Assembly (NCBI GenBank): GCA_003531585.1 | Contig: DQFX01000041.1 | Location: 4,949-68,948, forward strand | Source of the DNA: Oscillospiraceae bacterium | GTDB taxonomy: Bacteria > Bacillota > Clostridia > Oscillospirales > Ruminococcaceae | Direction: 5' to 3' | DNA length: 64,000 bases | In this document: positions 15,926 through 24,906 of the stretch, piece by piece | Layout: each line of letters begins with the position of its first letter | Numbering within the stretch: position 1 is the stretch's first letter | Notes under the pieces: model-generated | Told to the model about the DNA's origin: nothing | Databases searched by the model: none | What the model saw: only the letters and a program-made list of their open reading frames with translations | Translations under genes and position numbers: made by a program

Positions 15926-18550
15926 TCAAACCTTCTCATGAGTACCATAGTATGCGTTGAGATACATCTGCTTGATTTCCTTGAAGAGCGGGAATCTCGG
16001 GTTAGCACCGGTACACTGGTCATCGAATGCCTGCTCAACCATTGCGTCAAGTCTGTCGAGGAAGTCCTTCTCGTCAACGCCGTAGTCCTTGATGGTCTTC
16101 TTAACGCCGATTCTATCCTTGAGCTCGTCGATCTTCTTGATAAGACCTTCAACCTTAGCCTCGTCGTTCTTGCCGGTTACACCGAGGAACTCAGCAACCT
16201 CAGCATAACGACGCATGGTGTGCGGGTGAGTATACTGAGAGAATGTACCCATCTTAGCAGGAGCCTCAGCGCTGTTGAAGCGGATAACTTCGTCGATCAG
16301 CAGAGCGTTTGCGATACCGTGGGGCAGGTGGTGGAACGCACCGAGCTTGTGAGCCATAGAGTGGCAAACACCCAGGAATGCGTTAGCAAATGCCATACCA
16401 GCCATTGTAGCAGCGTTAGCCATGTTTTCACGAGCAACCGGATCATATACGCCGGAGATAGCGGAATCATAAGCAGCAGGCAGGTTCTCGAAGATGAGCT
16501 GGAGGGACTTGAGTGCGAGACCGTCTGTGAACGGAGTAGCCATAACGGAAGCATAAGCCTCGAGGCAGTGTGTAACTGCGTCGATACCGGAAGCGGAAGT
16601 CAGACCTCTCGGGCCGGTTCTCATCATGTCAGCGTCAACGATCGCCATCTTAGGCATGAGCTGATAGTCAGCCAGCGGGTACTTAACGCCTGTGGACTGA
16701 TCGGTGATAACTGCGAACGGAGTAACCTCAGAACCAGTACCAGCAGAAGTAGGAACAGCGATGAAGTAAGCCTTCTCGCCCATGTTCGGGAAGGTGTAAA
16801 CTCTCTTACGGATATCAATGAAGCGCATTGCCATATCCATGAAGTCAGCCTCGGGGTGCTCATACAGAACCCACATGATCTTACCAGCGTCCATTGCGGA
16901 ACCGCCGCCGACAGCGATGATGCAGTCAGGCTCGAACTTTCTCATAGCCTCTGCGCCCTTCTGAGCGGAAGCCAGGGAAGGATCAGGCTCAACATCAGCG
17001 AATGTGGTGTGAACAATGCCCATCTCGTCAAGTCTGTCAGTAATAGCCTTTGTGAAGCCGCTCTTGAACAGGAAGGAGTCAGTTACGATGAACACTCTCT
17101 TCTTGCCCATAACGTCCTTGAGCTCCTTGAGAGCAACAGGGAGGCAGCCCTTCTTGATATAAACCTTCTCAGGTGCGCGGAACCACAGCATATTCTCTCT
17201 CCTCTCGGCAACGGTCTTGACATTCAGCAGGTGCTTAACACCAATGTTCTCGGAAACGGAGTTACCGCCCCAAGAGCCGCAGCCCAGTGTGAGGGAAGGA
17301 GCAAACTTGAAGTTGTAGAGGTCGCCGATGCCACCGAGGGAAGAAGGAGTGTTAACGATAAGACGGCAAGCCTTCATTCTCTCAGCCCACTTGTCGAGCT
17401 TCTCTCTCTCGGTGTTGTTGTTGATCCAGAGTACGGATGTATGACCAAGACCGCCGTTGTTCTTCAGCAGGGTGTCAGCCATATCAAGAGCCTGATCGAA
17501 GTTATCAGACTTGTACATGCCGAGGATAGTGGTGAGCTTCTCGTGGCCGAATGCCTCATCAGGCTCCAGGGAAGTAGCCTCACCGATGATTACCTTAACG
17601 GACTCGGGGATCTCGAAGCCAGCCATCTTTGCGATCTGGAAAGGACGCTGACCAACGATCTTAGCATTAAGAGCGCCGTTGATGAGCATAACCTTTCTGA
17701 TCATGTCAGCCTGCTTCTTATCGAGGAACATGCAGCCTCTCTTCTCGAATTCCTTCTTGACATCGTTGTAGATGGTCTTGTCAACGATAAGGGTCTGCTC
17801 GGTTGCGCAGATCATACCGTTATCGAAGGTCTTGGAGTGAATGATGGAGTTAACTGCATTAACGATATCAGCAGTGGAGTCAATGATAGCGGAAGCGTTA
17901 CCCGCACCTACGCCGATAGCGGGGGTACCGGAGGAGTATGCAGCCTTAACCATTCCAGGACCGCCGGTTGCGAGGATTATATCAACTTCCTTCATGAGGA
18001 GGTTTGTAAGATCAAGGGAAGGAACATCTACCCAAGAGATGATGCCGTCAGGAGCGCCAGCCTTAACTGCTGCCTCATAAACGATCTTTGCAGCCTCAAC
18101 GGTGCACTTCTTTGCACGGGGGTGCGGGCTGATGATGATACCGTTTCTGGTCTTGAGAGAGATAAGGGTCTTGAAGATAGCGGTGGAAGTAGGGTTGGTT
18201 GTAGGAATAACCGCGCCGACAACGCCGATAGGCTCTGCAATCTTCTCAATGCCGTATGCCTCGTCGCGCTCGATAACGCCGCATGTCTTTGTGTGCTTGT
18301 ATGCATTGTAGATATGCTCAGCAGCATAGTTGTTCTTGATAACCTTGTCCTCTACAATACCGTAGCCTGTTTCTTCAACAGCCATCTTTGCAAGCGGGAT
18401 TCTCTGCTTGTTAGCTGCGGAAGCGGCTGCAAAGAAAATAGCGTCAACCTGCTCCTGGGTATAGGTTGAGAAAATCTCCTGTGCTTCCTTGACTTTCTTA
18501 AGTGCTTTTTCAAAGCTCTCTACGCTGTCAACCAGTTCATGAAATGCCAT
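15926..18550 (-). CDS. adhE: Bifunctional acetaldehyde-CoA/alcohol dehydrogenase
   Basis: AdhE (874 aa) reduces acetyl-CoA to acetaldehyde and then ethanol, regenerating NAD+ in fermentation; the family forms spirosomes. The N-terminal aldehyde dehydrogenase half has its catalytic Cys in GMICATEQTLIVD. The C-terminal iron-dependent alcohol dehydrogenase half shows AVGGGSAMDAGK, DAVTHCLEAYAS and HSMAHKLGAFHHLPHG with the metal ligands. ATG at 18550 is chosen because AAGGAG lies 9 nt upstream; the ATG at 18556 is only 3 nt from it. The gene has its own promoter, a long GC-rich leader and a nearby operator-like palindrome, and follows a LysR gene. Confidence 0.96.
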   Translation of the reverse strand: MAFHELVDSVESFEKALKKVKEAQEIFSTYTQEQVDAIFFAAASAANKQRIPLAKMAVEETGYGIVEDKVIKNNYAAEHIYNAYKHTKTCGVIERDEAYGIEKIAEPIGVVGAVIPTTNPTSTAIFKTLISLKTRNGIIISPHPRAKKCTVEAAKIVYEAAVKAGAPDGIISWVDVPSLDLTNLLMKEVDIILATGGPGMVKAAYSSGTPAIGVGAGNASAIIDSTADIVNAVNSIIHSKTFDNGMICATEQTLIVDKTIYNDVKKEFEKRGCMFLDKKQADMIRKVMLINGALNAKIVGQRPFQIAKMAGFEIPESVKVIIGEATSLEPDEAFGHEKLTTILGMYKSDNFDQALDMADTLLKNNGGLGHTSVLWINNNTEREKLDKWAERMKACRLIVNTPSSLGGIGDLYNFKFAPSLTLGCGSWGGNSVSENIGVKHLLNVKTVAERRENMLWFRAPEKVYIKKGCLPVALKELKDVMGKKRVFIVTDSFLFKSGFTKAITDRLDEMGIVHTTFADVEPDPSLASAQKGAEAMRKFEPDCIIAVGGGSAMDAGKIMWVLYEHPEADFMDMAMRFIDIRKRVYTFPNMGEKAYFIAVPTSAGTGSEVTPFAVITDQSTGVKYPLADYQLMPKMAIVDADMMRTGPRGLTSASGIDAVTHCLEAYASVMATPFTDGLALKSLQLIFENLPAAYDSAISGVYDPVARENMANAATMAGMAFANAFLGVCHSMAHKLGAFHHLPHGIANALLIDEVIRFNSAEAPAKMGTFSQYTHPHTMRRYAEVAEFLGVTGKNDEAKVEGLIKKIDELKDRIGVKKTIKDYGVDEKDFLDRLDAMVEQAFDDQCTGANPRFPLFKEIKQMYLNAYYGTHEKV

Positions 18551-18756
18551 AGTCATCTTCTCCTTAAATTTTATATACATGCCTGGGTCGCTCATTTCCT
18601 GCTGGGAGCTTCCGGCGGCGGTGACGGTTTACTAACCCGCGGCGCTGTCGGGATTTCCGGCATTCTCTGGGCGCCATTGCCCTGATCGGCTGAGCCGACC
18701 TTTATTAACCATTGACACGTGCGGGACATAGACGTTTTAATGCCCCATTCGCACCT
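18551..18756 (-). promoter_or_regulatory. Long GC-rich structured leader of adhE
   Basis: About 205 nt separate the predicted adhE transcription start from its start codon. The leader is much more GC-rich than the flanks and contains the hairpins TCGGC-TGA-GCCGA (18686-18698) and GGGC/GCCC (about 18669-18682), plus other GC-rich complementary tracts. I could not match it to a known riboswitch class by eye. Confidence 0.45.
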
Positions 18757-18762
18757 GTTAAT

Positions 18763-18791
18763 ATTTTAACACATTATTTATATGCTGTAAA
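18763..18791 (-). promoter_or_regulatory. Sigma-A promoter of adhE
   Basis: Minus-strand TTTACA (18786-18791) and TAAAAT (18763-18768) are separated by 17 bp. Confidence 0.75.
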
Positions 18792-18800
18792 ATGTAATAT

Positions 18801-18816
18801 TGATATAGCTATATCA
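18801..18816. promoter_or_regulatory. 16-bp perfect palindrome upstream of the adhE promoter
   Basis: TGATATAGCTATATCA is a perfect palindrome 9 bp upstream of the adhE -35 box and 12 bp beyond the LysR stop codon. It is well placed for an activator; the adjacent LysR protein is the simplest candidate (inference). Confidence 0.55.
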
Positions 18817-18828
18817 GCAAAAAGCATA

Positions 18829-19764
18829 TCACCCTATCGCCCCGAAATATTTGTCCCTGGAGCGGTTTACAGCCGCGACGAATTCACGGTCAAAGTCGGA
18901 TAAACGGTAATCTCTGCGGTATATCAGTACGTCCTTGTATGGTTTGTCGCTGCCCTTGATTTTAAGTTGAACCAGCCCGTAATCCTTGAGGAGCTCCTGC
19001 GGTACGGGGGACACCCACATGAATGTATCCGGAACTGTTCCGAGAATCGCAAACTGCGTACCGCGCTCGTAGACGTATATCCGCCGGTCGATGAACTCGG
19101 TAAGCTCCGACTTTCTGACATCTATCATGGGGACCGATGGCACATAAGGGTCAGCGTGGCAGACCTCAATGTACTCGGCGAGGTCGTCAAGACAGACCTC
19201 TTCCCTTTGGGTCAGCGGGTTGTTCTTTGATATAAGCAGAACATAGGTGAACTCCGCAACGGTCTCGCTTGTGAGCTTTTTGTCCTTGAAAAGGTCGCTG
19301 AAGTACTTTTCGTACGACGCCTGGTAGCGCACGATCCCGAGGTTGAAATCCTCCCTGACGACGCTGTTTATCGTGTTCATTGAGTTTGTCTCGCAGTAGT
19401 AGAATTCTGCAGGGGAGCCGGATTTTATGCAGCGCGAGAAGTCCGCCATTGCATAGCTGAGGTAGCTTGCCCGCGGAACGCTGACCGAAAAGCTCTGCTT
19501 TTTCTGCCTTCCGTTGTGGTATATCTGCTCCACTTCGTCGACCTTCTGCACGATCTGGCGCGCATATTGAAGGAATTCCTCGCCGTCCGGCGTTATTGAA
19601 ATGCCCTTTGTTGTACGACGGAAAATGGTGATCCCGAGGGATTCCTCAAGCTCTTTGATTGCGCGGCTGAGGTTCGGCTGACCCATATAGAGGTTTTCCG
19701 CCGCCTTGCTTATCGAACGCGTTTTTGCCACTTCCACGGCATATTTAAGATGAAGTATGTTCAA
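18829..19764 (-). CDS. LysR-family transcriptional regulator
   Basis: This 311-aa regulator has the LysR winged helix-turn-helix at the N-terminus (LKYAVEVAKTRSISKAAENL, then QPNLSRAIKELEESLG) and an effector-binding domain from about residue 90. The start is TTG, supported by AGGAA 7 nt upstream and by the usual LysR beginning (MNILHLKYAVEVA). It lies between ilvBN and adhE on the same strand, after the ilvN terminator. Control of adhE through the palindrome at 18801-18816 is plausible but unproved. Confidence 0.92.
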   Translation of the reverse strand: MNILHLKYAVEVAKTRSISKAAENLYMGQPNLSRAIKELEESLGITIFRRTTKGISITPDGEEFLQYARQIVQKVDEVEQIYHNGRQKKQSFSVSVPRASYLSYAMADFSRCIKSGSPAEFYYCETNSMNTINSVVREDFNLGIVRYQASYEKYFSDLFKDKKLTSETVAEFTYVLLISKNNPLTQREEVCLDDLAEYIEVCHADPYVPSVPMIDVRKSELTEFIDRRIYVYERGTQFAILGTVPDTFMWVSPVPQELLKDYGLVQLKIKGSDKPYKDVLIYRRDYRLSDFDREFVAAVNRSRDKYFGAIG

Positions 19765-19857
19765 CTCAATTCCTGCCTTTCGTCGTAGTTTATAGAAAAA
19801 ATCAATGTAAAATCTTCATTGACAAAAAATAAACAACTTGATAAATCCGGGTAAAAA

Positions 19858-19894
19858 CATTCGCTTCTCCATTCTTTATTTGAAGAAGCGAATG
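19858..19894 (-). terminator. ilvBN terminator
   Basis: CATTCGCTTCT (19858-19868) and AGAAGCGAATG (19884-19894) form an 11-bp stem; the minus strand continues TTTTTACCC. Confidence 0.85.
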
Positions 19895-19906
19895 CGATGA
19901 ATACCG

Positions 19907-20377
19907 TTAATCTCTTTCGAGCGCCGAAATGCCGCTTCTGACCATCTTGACGATTCCGAACGGCTTGAGCAGGCTGATGAAGCTGTCGATTTTCTCGGGC
20001 TTTCCGGTGAGCTCCAGCATAATGCTGTCTTCTGCGATGTCCACGGACTTAGCGCGGAACAGGTTTGCGACCTCGACGATACCGCGTCTGTCCTCAACGG
20101 AGCGGCCGGCGCGTACGATGACATGCTCGCGGCATACTGCGTCGGTAAGGATCTTGACTTCCTTTACATCGTGGAGCTTCATGAGCTGGTTCTTGATCTG
20201 TTCAAGGACTCTCAGATCGCCCGCTACCACGATTGTGAGCCTGGAGATCTCGGGTACTTCGGTCTCGGCTGCGTTAAGACTCTTTATATTGAAGCACCGT
20301 CTGCTGAAAAGGCTTGAAACTCTGAGCAGAACGCCTTCGTTGTTTGCAACTTTTACGGATAATACATATTCCTGCAT
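19907..20377 (-). CDS. ilvN: Acetolactate synthase small (regulatory) subunit
   Basis: IlvN/IlvH (156 aa) is the regulatory subunit that gives acetolactate synthase its valine feedback. The N-terminal ACT domain (VKVANNEGVLLRVSSLFSRR, then SRLTIVVAGD) and the C-terminal ALS_ss_C domain are complete. It begins 3 nt after the ilvB stop codon, so both subunits come from one mRNA. Confidence 0.95.
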   Translation of the reverse strand: MQEYVLSVKVANNEGVLLRVSSLFSRRCFNIKSLNAAETEVPEISRLTIVVAGDLRVLEQIKNQLMKLHDVKEVKILTDAVCREHVIVRAGRSVEDRRGIVEVANLFRAKSVDIAEDSIMLELTGKPEKIDSFISLLKPFGIVKMVRSGISALERD

Positions 20378-20380
20378 GGA

Positions 20381-22069
20381 TCACGCCTCCAGATCAATTG
20401 ATGTAATGGGGTTAACGACCGGCTTTCCTGCGGGGATCATCGGAAGAACGTTGATATCTCTGTCAATACGCACTTCTATCATTACCGGCGCGGACTTCGA
20501 TATACTGAGCGCTTCAGTGAGTACGGGGGTGATATCCTCGGTCTTTTCGATCACGAATGTCTTAACGCCGAAAGCCTCGCCGAGCTTGACGTAATCAATG
20601 TGACGAGCGTCAAGAGTGGTCTCGGAGAAGTGCTTGCTGTAGAAAAGCCTCTGCCACTGGCGCACCATTCCGAGAACGTTATTGTTCATGACGATCTCAA
20701 TGATGTTGATGCCGTGTGCAGCCGCGGAAATAAGCTCGTTGAGGTTCATTGCAAAGGAGCCGTCTCCAGCCATGTTTACTACGGTCTTGTCTGGGTTGCC
20801 GGTCTTTGCGCCGAGGGCGGCTCCGAGGCCGTATCCCATAGTTCCCAGACCGCCCGAGGAGATGAAGCTGCGCGGGTTTCTGCACTTGTAGTACTGTGCC
20901 GCCCACATCTGAGTCTGACCTACTTCTGTGGTGATTATAGCCTCGCCGGAAGTGAGCCTGTCGAGTTCCTCGATAACCGCCTCAGGCGTAACGGGAAGCT
21001 CCTTTGTGCCTTCTTGAACAGGCTCGCCGAAGTCGCCGCCGAGTACCTCCTCGCACCACTCCGGGTGGGACTGCTGCGCGATTTTCGCGTTGAGCGCAGA
21101 GAGAACAGCCTTGACATCACCGGAAACGGTAACGTCAACGTCGATATTCTTGTTGAATTCAGCGGGGTCTATGTCGATGTGAATGATCTTAGCCTGCTTG
21201 CCGAAAACGGAGGTATCGCCGGTAACGCGGTCGGAGAAGCGCGTGCCGATTCCGATGAAAAGGTCGCAGTTGTTGAGCGCGTAAGCTGCCTTGACGGTTC
21301 CGTGCATTCCGAGCATGCCTATGTAGCGGCGATCGGTCTCGTCGTAAGCGCCCTGACCCATCAGCGAGCAGGAAACTGGCGCGTCGGTCAGTTCTGCGAG
21401 CGTCTTCAGCTCTGCTGAGGCCTCGGAAGCGATAACGCCGCCGCCCGCGTAAATGTAGGGCTTCTTTGCATTAGCAATGAGTTCAGCCGCTGCGCTGATC
21501 TCGTCCTCGCTGAGGGGAGCCGCTTCGAACGGCTTCTGCGCCGGGGCAGGGGTATACTCTGTGAAAGCCTGGGTGATATCCTTCGGAACATCGACCAACA
21601 CCGGACCCTTGCGGCCGCTCATAGCGATCTGGAACGCAAGGCGGATAGTATCAGCAAGCTCGTCAACGGACTTTACGATGAAGTTGTGCTTTGTGATGGG
21701 CATAGTAATTCCTGTGATGTCCACCTCCTGGAAGGAGTCCAGACCCAGCAGACCACAGGAAACGTTGCCCGTGATGGCTACCAGCGGGATAGAGTCCATG
21801 TAAGCTGTCGCAATACCGGTAACGAGGTTGGTAGCGCCGGGGCCGGAAGTAGCAAGCACGATACCGGTTTTACCGGTGGAGCGTGCGTAGCCGTCGGCCG
21901 CATGGCAGGCGCCCTGCTCATGGCAGGTAATTACATGCCTGATTTTGTCGCTGTACTTGTACAGACTGTCGTAAATATTGAGAACAGCGCCTCCCGGATA
22001 GCCGAAAATAGTATCCGCGCCCTGTTCGAGCAAGCACTCAACGATTATATCTGAGCCGCTCAGTTTCAT
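20381..22069 (-). CDS. ilvB: Acetolactate synthase large (catalytic) subunit
   Basis: IlvB (562 aa) is the thiamine-diphosphate enzyme that condenses two pyruvates to acetolactate, or pyruvate with 2-oxobutyrate, for branched-chain amino acid synthesis. The N-terminal PYR domain holds the catalytic Glu in HEQGACHAADGYAR. The central FAD domain and the C-terminal ThDP/Mg motif GDGSFAMNLNEL ... NNNVLGMV are intact. The AGGTGAT upstream and a strong promoter support the ATG at 22069. Confidence 0.96.
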   Translation of the reverse strand: MKLSGSDIIVECLLEQGADTIFGYPGGAVLNIYDSLYKYSDKIRHVITCHEQGACHAADGYARSTGKTGIVLATSGPGATNLVTGIATAYMDSIPLVAITGNVSCGLLGLDSFQEVDITGITMPITKHNFIVKSVDELADTIRLAFQIAMSGRKGPVLVDVPKDITQAFTEYTPAPAQKPFEAAPLSEDEISAAAELIANAKKPYIYAGGGVIASEASAELKTLAELTDAPVSCSLMGQGAYDETDRRYIGMLGMHGTVKAAYALNNCDLFIGIGTRFSDRVTGDTSVFGKQAKIIHIDIDPAEFNKNIDVDVTVSGDVKAVLSALNAKIAQQSHPEWCEEVLGGDFGEPVQEGTKELPVTPEAVIEELDRLTSGEAIITTEVGQTQMWAAQYYKCRNPRSFISSGGLGTMGYGLGAALGAKTGNPDKTVVNMAGDGSFAMNLNELISAAAHGINIIEIVMNNNVLGMVRQWQRLFYSKHFSETTLDARHIDYVKLGEAFGVKTFVIEKTEDITPVLTEALSISKSAPVMIEVRIDRDINVLPMIPAGKPVVNPITSIDLEA

Positions 22070-22108
22070 TCATATCACCTTTCTCTTTGTTTATATTATG
22101 ACTGCCGC

Positions 22109-22120
22109 TTTTAGCTAAAA
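22109..22120. promoter_or_regulatory. Palindrome in the ilvB leader
   Basis: TTTTAGCTAAAA is a perfect 12-bp palindrome beginning about 15 bp downstream of the -10 box, covering the expected start of the transcript. It may be a repressor operator for ilvBN; the protein is unknown. Confidence 0.4.
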
Positions 22121-22134
22121 CAGTATATACTTTT

Positions 22135-22163
22135 ATTTTACCACAGACTAAGTATATTGTCAA
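22135..22163 (-). promoter_or_regulatory. Sigma-A promoter of ilvBN
   Basis: Minus-strand TTGACA (22158-22163) and TAAAAT (22135-22140) have a 17-bp spacer. Confidence 0.85.
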
Positions 22164-22210
22164 CGACATATCAGCTATTTTTTCGACGCATAGCTGAATT
22201 TTTAATGAAA

Positions 22211-22237
22211 AAGGCAGAAGCTGGTTACTTCTGCCTT
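22211..22237 (-). terminator. Terminator of the GGDEF-flavodoxin unit
   Basis: AAGGCAGAAG (22211-22220) and CTTCTGCCTT (22228-22237) form a 10-bp stem; the minus strand continues TTTCATTAAAAATT. Confidence 0.85.
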
Positions 22238-22242
22238 GCATA

Positions 22243-22728
22243 TTATCCGTTTGAAAGCGCGAATGCAGCGATCGCCGATAGATTTTCTTCGCTGACGTAG
22301 TCGCAGCCGTTTTTCAGAATGTTTATCATTTCCTGAGTTCCGGGCTTGTTCTGCTTTTCAAGGTCGGTGCAGATGGTCTGGAGGAGCTTTCTCTGGAGCC
22401 ATTTCAGCTTGTGATAGTCAAGAGCGCCCCTGAGGTAGAATATCGGGATATCGGTCGGGTTGTTCTCATGCAGTATCTTGTTGTATATCTCGCCGGGAGG
22501 GTTCATGCCGACTGCGCCTGCGCAAATAAGGTTCCAGCGCTTCTGAGCCCTGGGAAGTCCCTGTATCTTGTTCGCAAAAATCCACCCGATGAATATTGCC
22601 TCCTCGTCACGGGGAATAGCCTTGACGGCCTCCTTATAGGAATAAGCAGGAACACCCAGCTTTGAAGCCAGCATTTCAGCGTATCTTCTCGCGCTTCCCG
22701 CGTTGCTTTCATAAATTACTGCTTTCAT
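22243..22728 (-). CDS. Flavodoxin-like protein
   Basis: The 161-aa product begins MKAVIYESNAGSARRYAEMLASKLG, the pattern of a flavodoxin FMN-phosphate loop, with IFIGWIFANKIQG as the next strand and loop and a CAGAVGMNP strand near residue 70. It is predicted to be a cytoplasmic flavodoxin-domain protein, possibly binding FMN; the redox partner is unknown. It starts 19 bp after the diguanylate cyclase stop codon and shares its transcript. Confidence 0.7.
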   Translation of the reverse strand: MKAVIYESNAGSARRYAEMLASKLGVPAYSYKEAVKAIPRDEEAIFIGWIFANKIQGLPRAQKRWNLICAGAVGMNPPGEIYNKILHENNPTDIPIFYLRGALDYHKLKWLQRKLLQTICTDLEKQNKPGTQEMINILKNGCDYVSEENLSAIAAFALSNG

Positions 22729-22747
22729 GGAGTACGTCCCTTCCTGC

Positions 22748-24634
22748 TCATTGTCTGCGCGTCCGCAGTTCCTTTTTATGGTTTTTGTCGCTGTACATAA
22801 GCTCGTCGGTCATGCGGATCATGTATTCCAGGTCAGCAGAATCGGTCAGAGCGAACGACTTTATACCCACGCTGGCTGAGATCTCAAATTCCTTGCCGGA
22901 GATGGAATTCAGGTTTTCAAGGTAAGCGTCCACAGACCGGTAGATTTCCTCGGAACTTATCGTGCCCGGAATGACCGCGACCATCTCGTCTCCGCCCCAG
23001 CGGACGCAGAGCGCGTTTTGCGGGCAGCACGACCGGAGCGCGTCCGCAACTGCGCATATCGCGTAATCGCCGTCGTCGTGGCCGTAGTTGTCGTTGATGT
23101 GCTTCAGCCCGTCAAGGTCTGCGAGGATAACCGTCATGGTTCCGCTGCACTTTTTCAGCAGCTCCGGATAGAGATTCTTGAGCGCGGCGCGGTTAAGCAG
23201 GTGAGTCAGACCATCGCAGCGGTACATTTCCTCTATCTTTTCGGTCAGATAATGCTGATACTGCATTGAGCGGAAAGCTCCGAATGCGGTGTTGAGCGTG
23301 CTTGTTATCTGGAAAGTCTTATAGTAGTTCTGAATATCGTAGTTGTGGTAGCTGAAGCACAGAAATCCCATCGGAACGCCCATGTAGTTCAGCGAAAGAA
23401 AAATGAGCGGCTCCTCGTGCTCTGTCAGCATGTCCTTCAGGTTTGGGTGGAGGTCGGATTTCCTCATGTCGTCTATTCTGCCATGCATGGGGAAATTCGT
23501 GTTGTAAATGATTTTGACCGTGTCGGCAAATACGGAGTCCGAATGTTTCCTGAGCGGGTCAAAGGTGCGGTCGGTGCACTCCGGGTTGAGTGCGATCACC
23601 ATATCGTAAAAATCGTACTTATCCAGCTCGTTTGCGACCTCTGAGAAATCCTGACATTCCAGTATGCGGGATATCATGCGGAACATGTGTTCTTCCTCGT
23701 TCTGGTAGCGGTTGAACGAGTTGTTGATGTAGGTAAGTTCCTCGGAGGCGTTGAGCTTTACGGAAGTCGTGCAGCCGCAGCTTTCGGAAGCCTGAAGCTC
23801 AGGCACCACGAGAACGCTCCCTGGAACCGCTCTGCCGGAGAGCATCTGCATTATCGTGTCCGAGACAGTCAGCGCCAGGTGCTCGCTGCTGCAAAGGCAG
23901 GTAGTTATCTGAGGGGTGCTGTATCTTATTTCGTTTATGCCGTCAAAGCCCGTTACGATTACATTTTCGGGGATTTTGATTCCGTGCCGTTTCAGAACCG
24001 ACACGGTAGTGATCGCCATGGTATCGTTGGCGCAGATTATTGCCTGAGGAAGACTCCGGCGGCGCACGAAAAGCTGTTCCACAGCGCTTTCAGTAGGAAC
24101 GCTCCAGAATTCGCCGTAGCTGATATCATCGTTGCCGAAATCCACGTCATATTCAGCGGCGACCTTCCTTACAACATCAATGCGTTCCTCGGAAAATGCA
24201 TTACCTTTTATTCCCGCGATCATGTGGATATCTTTTACATTGTGGTCTGCGATAACGTGACGGACGATTTTTTCAAATCCGGCGGTGTAGTCGAAAGTGA
24301 TTCGTGTGCAGCCGGGGTACTGCGCTCCGATGGTGATCACAGGAAGCCCGTGCGCCCTTGCGTCCAAAATTATACGCCGGACGGTATCCTTGTCCTTGAT
24401 GGCTTCGTCGTTTATTACAACCGCGTCGGTTATATCGTAGTTGATCAGGTCAAAGACCGCTTTCTCGCCCTGTTCGTCAATGGAGTTCCAGAAAAGCTCA
24501 GACGGAGTGGAGTATACAAGCAGCCGGGCATTGCAGGAAGCAAGGCATTTTGCAAATGTTGTTATGAATCTGTGATTGGTCGCCTCGTGTATTTTAGGAG
24601 TGCAAAGCGCCACAATTGTTTTTCCGTAAAGCAC
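22748..24634 (-). CDS. LacI-type ligand-binding domain fused to GGDEF diguanylate cyclase
   Basis: This 628-aa soluble protein joins a LacI/periplasmic-binding-protein-like sensor (about 1-285, with GLPVITIGAQ, AIICANDTMAITTVSVLKRHGI and VIVTGFDGINE) to a middle region of about 150 residues and a C-terminal GGDEF domain (about 460-620). The GGDEF domain has DGLTHLLNRAAL, ADLDGLKHINDNYGHDDGD and the active-site loop RWGGDEM. It should synthesise cyclic di-GMP in response to a small ligand, perhaps a sugar. The DNA-binding helix-turn-helix of LacI proteins is absent. The GTG at 24634 is chosen because AAAGGAG lies 7 nt upstream; the ATG at 24658 has no ribosome site. Confidence 0.88.
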   Translation of the reverse strand: MLYGKTIVALCTPKIHEATNHRFITTFAKCLASCNARLLVYSTPSELFWNSIDEQGEKAVFDLINYDITDAVVINDEAIKDKDTVRRIILDARAHGLPVITIGAQYPGCTRITFDYTAGFEKIVRHVIADHNVKDIHMIAGIKGNAFSEERIDVVRKVAAEYDVDFGNDDISYGEFWSVPTESAVEQLFVRRRSLPQAIICANDTMAITTVSVLKRHGIKIPENVIVTGFDGINEIRYSTPQITTCLCSSEHLALTVSDTIMQMLSGRAVPGSVLVVPELQASESCGCTTSVKLNASEELTYINNSFNRYQNEEEHMFRMISRILECQDFSEVANELDKYDFYDMVIALNPECTDRTFDPLRKHSDSVFADTVKIIYNTNFPMHGRIDDMRKSDLHPNLKDMLTEHEEPLIFLSLNYMGVPMGFLCFSYHNYDIQNYYKTFQITSTLNTAFGAFRSMQYQHYLTEKIEEMYRCDGLTHLLNRAALKNLYPELLKKCSGTMTVILADLDGLKHINDNYGHDDGDYAICAVADALRSCCPQNALCVRWGGDEMVAVIPGTISSEEIYRSVDAYLENLNSISGKEFEISASVGIKSFALTDSADLEYMIRMTDELMYSDKNHKKELRTRRQ

Positions 24635-24709
24635 AGGAAATCTCCTTTGCAAATTCATGATGTTGTCACGCCAGGGATCTGATCTAATGTAAGAAATATT
24701 ATCGATTCT

Positions 24710-24738
24710 ATTATATCACAAGATTTAGGAAATTTCAA
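24710..24738 (-). promoter_or_regulatory. Sigma-A promoter of the diguanylate cyclase
   Basis: Minus-strand TTGAAA (24733-24738) and TATAAT (24710-24715) have a 17-bp spacer. The 370-bp divergent region (24635-25004) otherwise holds only AT-rich DNA and the exporter promoter. Confidence 0.8.
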
Positions 24739-24906
24739 TACCGATGATAAAATTTTCTTTGGTGCAAATCTACCCTTATTTAAAATAGTATGTCCTTGTT
24801 CGGCATAATTGTATAATCAGCCTGAAAAATCGTACAAATCTATCATGATTATTAAATTTGTCAAAAAAACTTTATAAACAAGTTTAATCTTGTACGTTTT
24901 TGCCAC

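Noticed and set aside
15938..18469. An 843-codon open frame on the plus strand opposite adhE
   Set aside because: It is the antisense shadow of a highly biased gene, has no ribosome site and has the Ser/Leu/Val-rich composition of a complementary frame. adhE itself is certain.
18551..18756. Assignment of the adhE leader to a known riboswitch
   Set aside because: Fluoride, TPP, FMN, SAM, cobalamin, ZTP and c-di-GMP consensus cores were considered and none fits.
22038..22241. 67-codon frame upstream of ilvB as a possible attenuator leader peptide
   Set aside because: It spans the ilvB promoter and the preceding terminator, so it cannot be translated from the ilvB mRNA as a leader.
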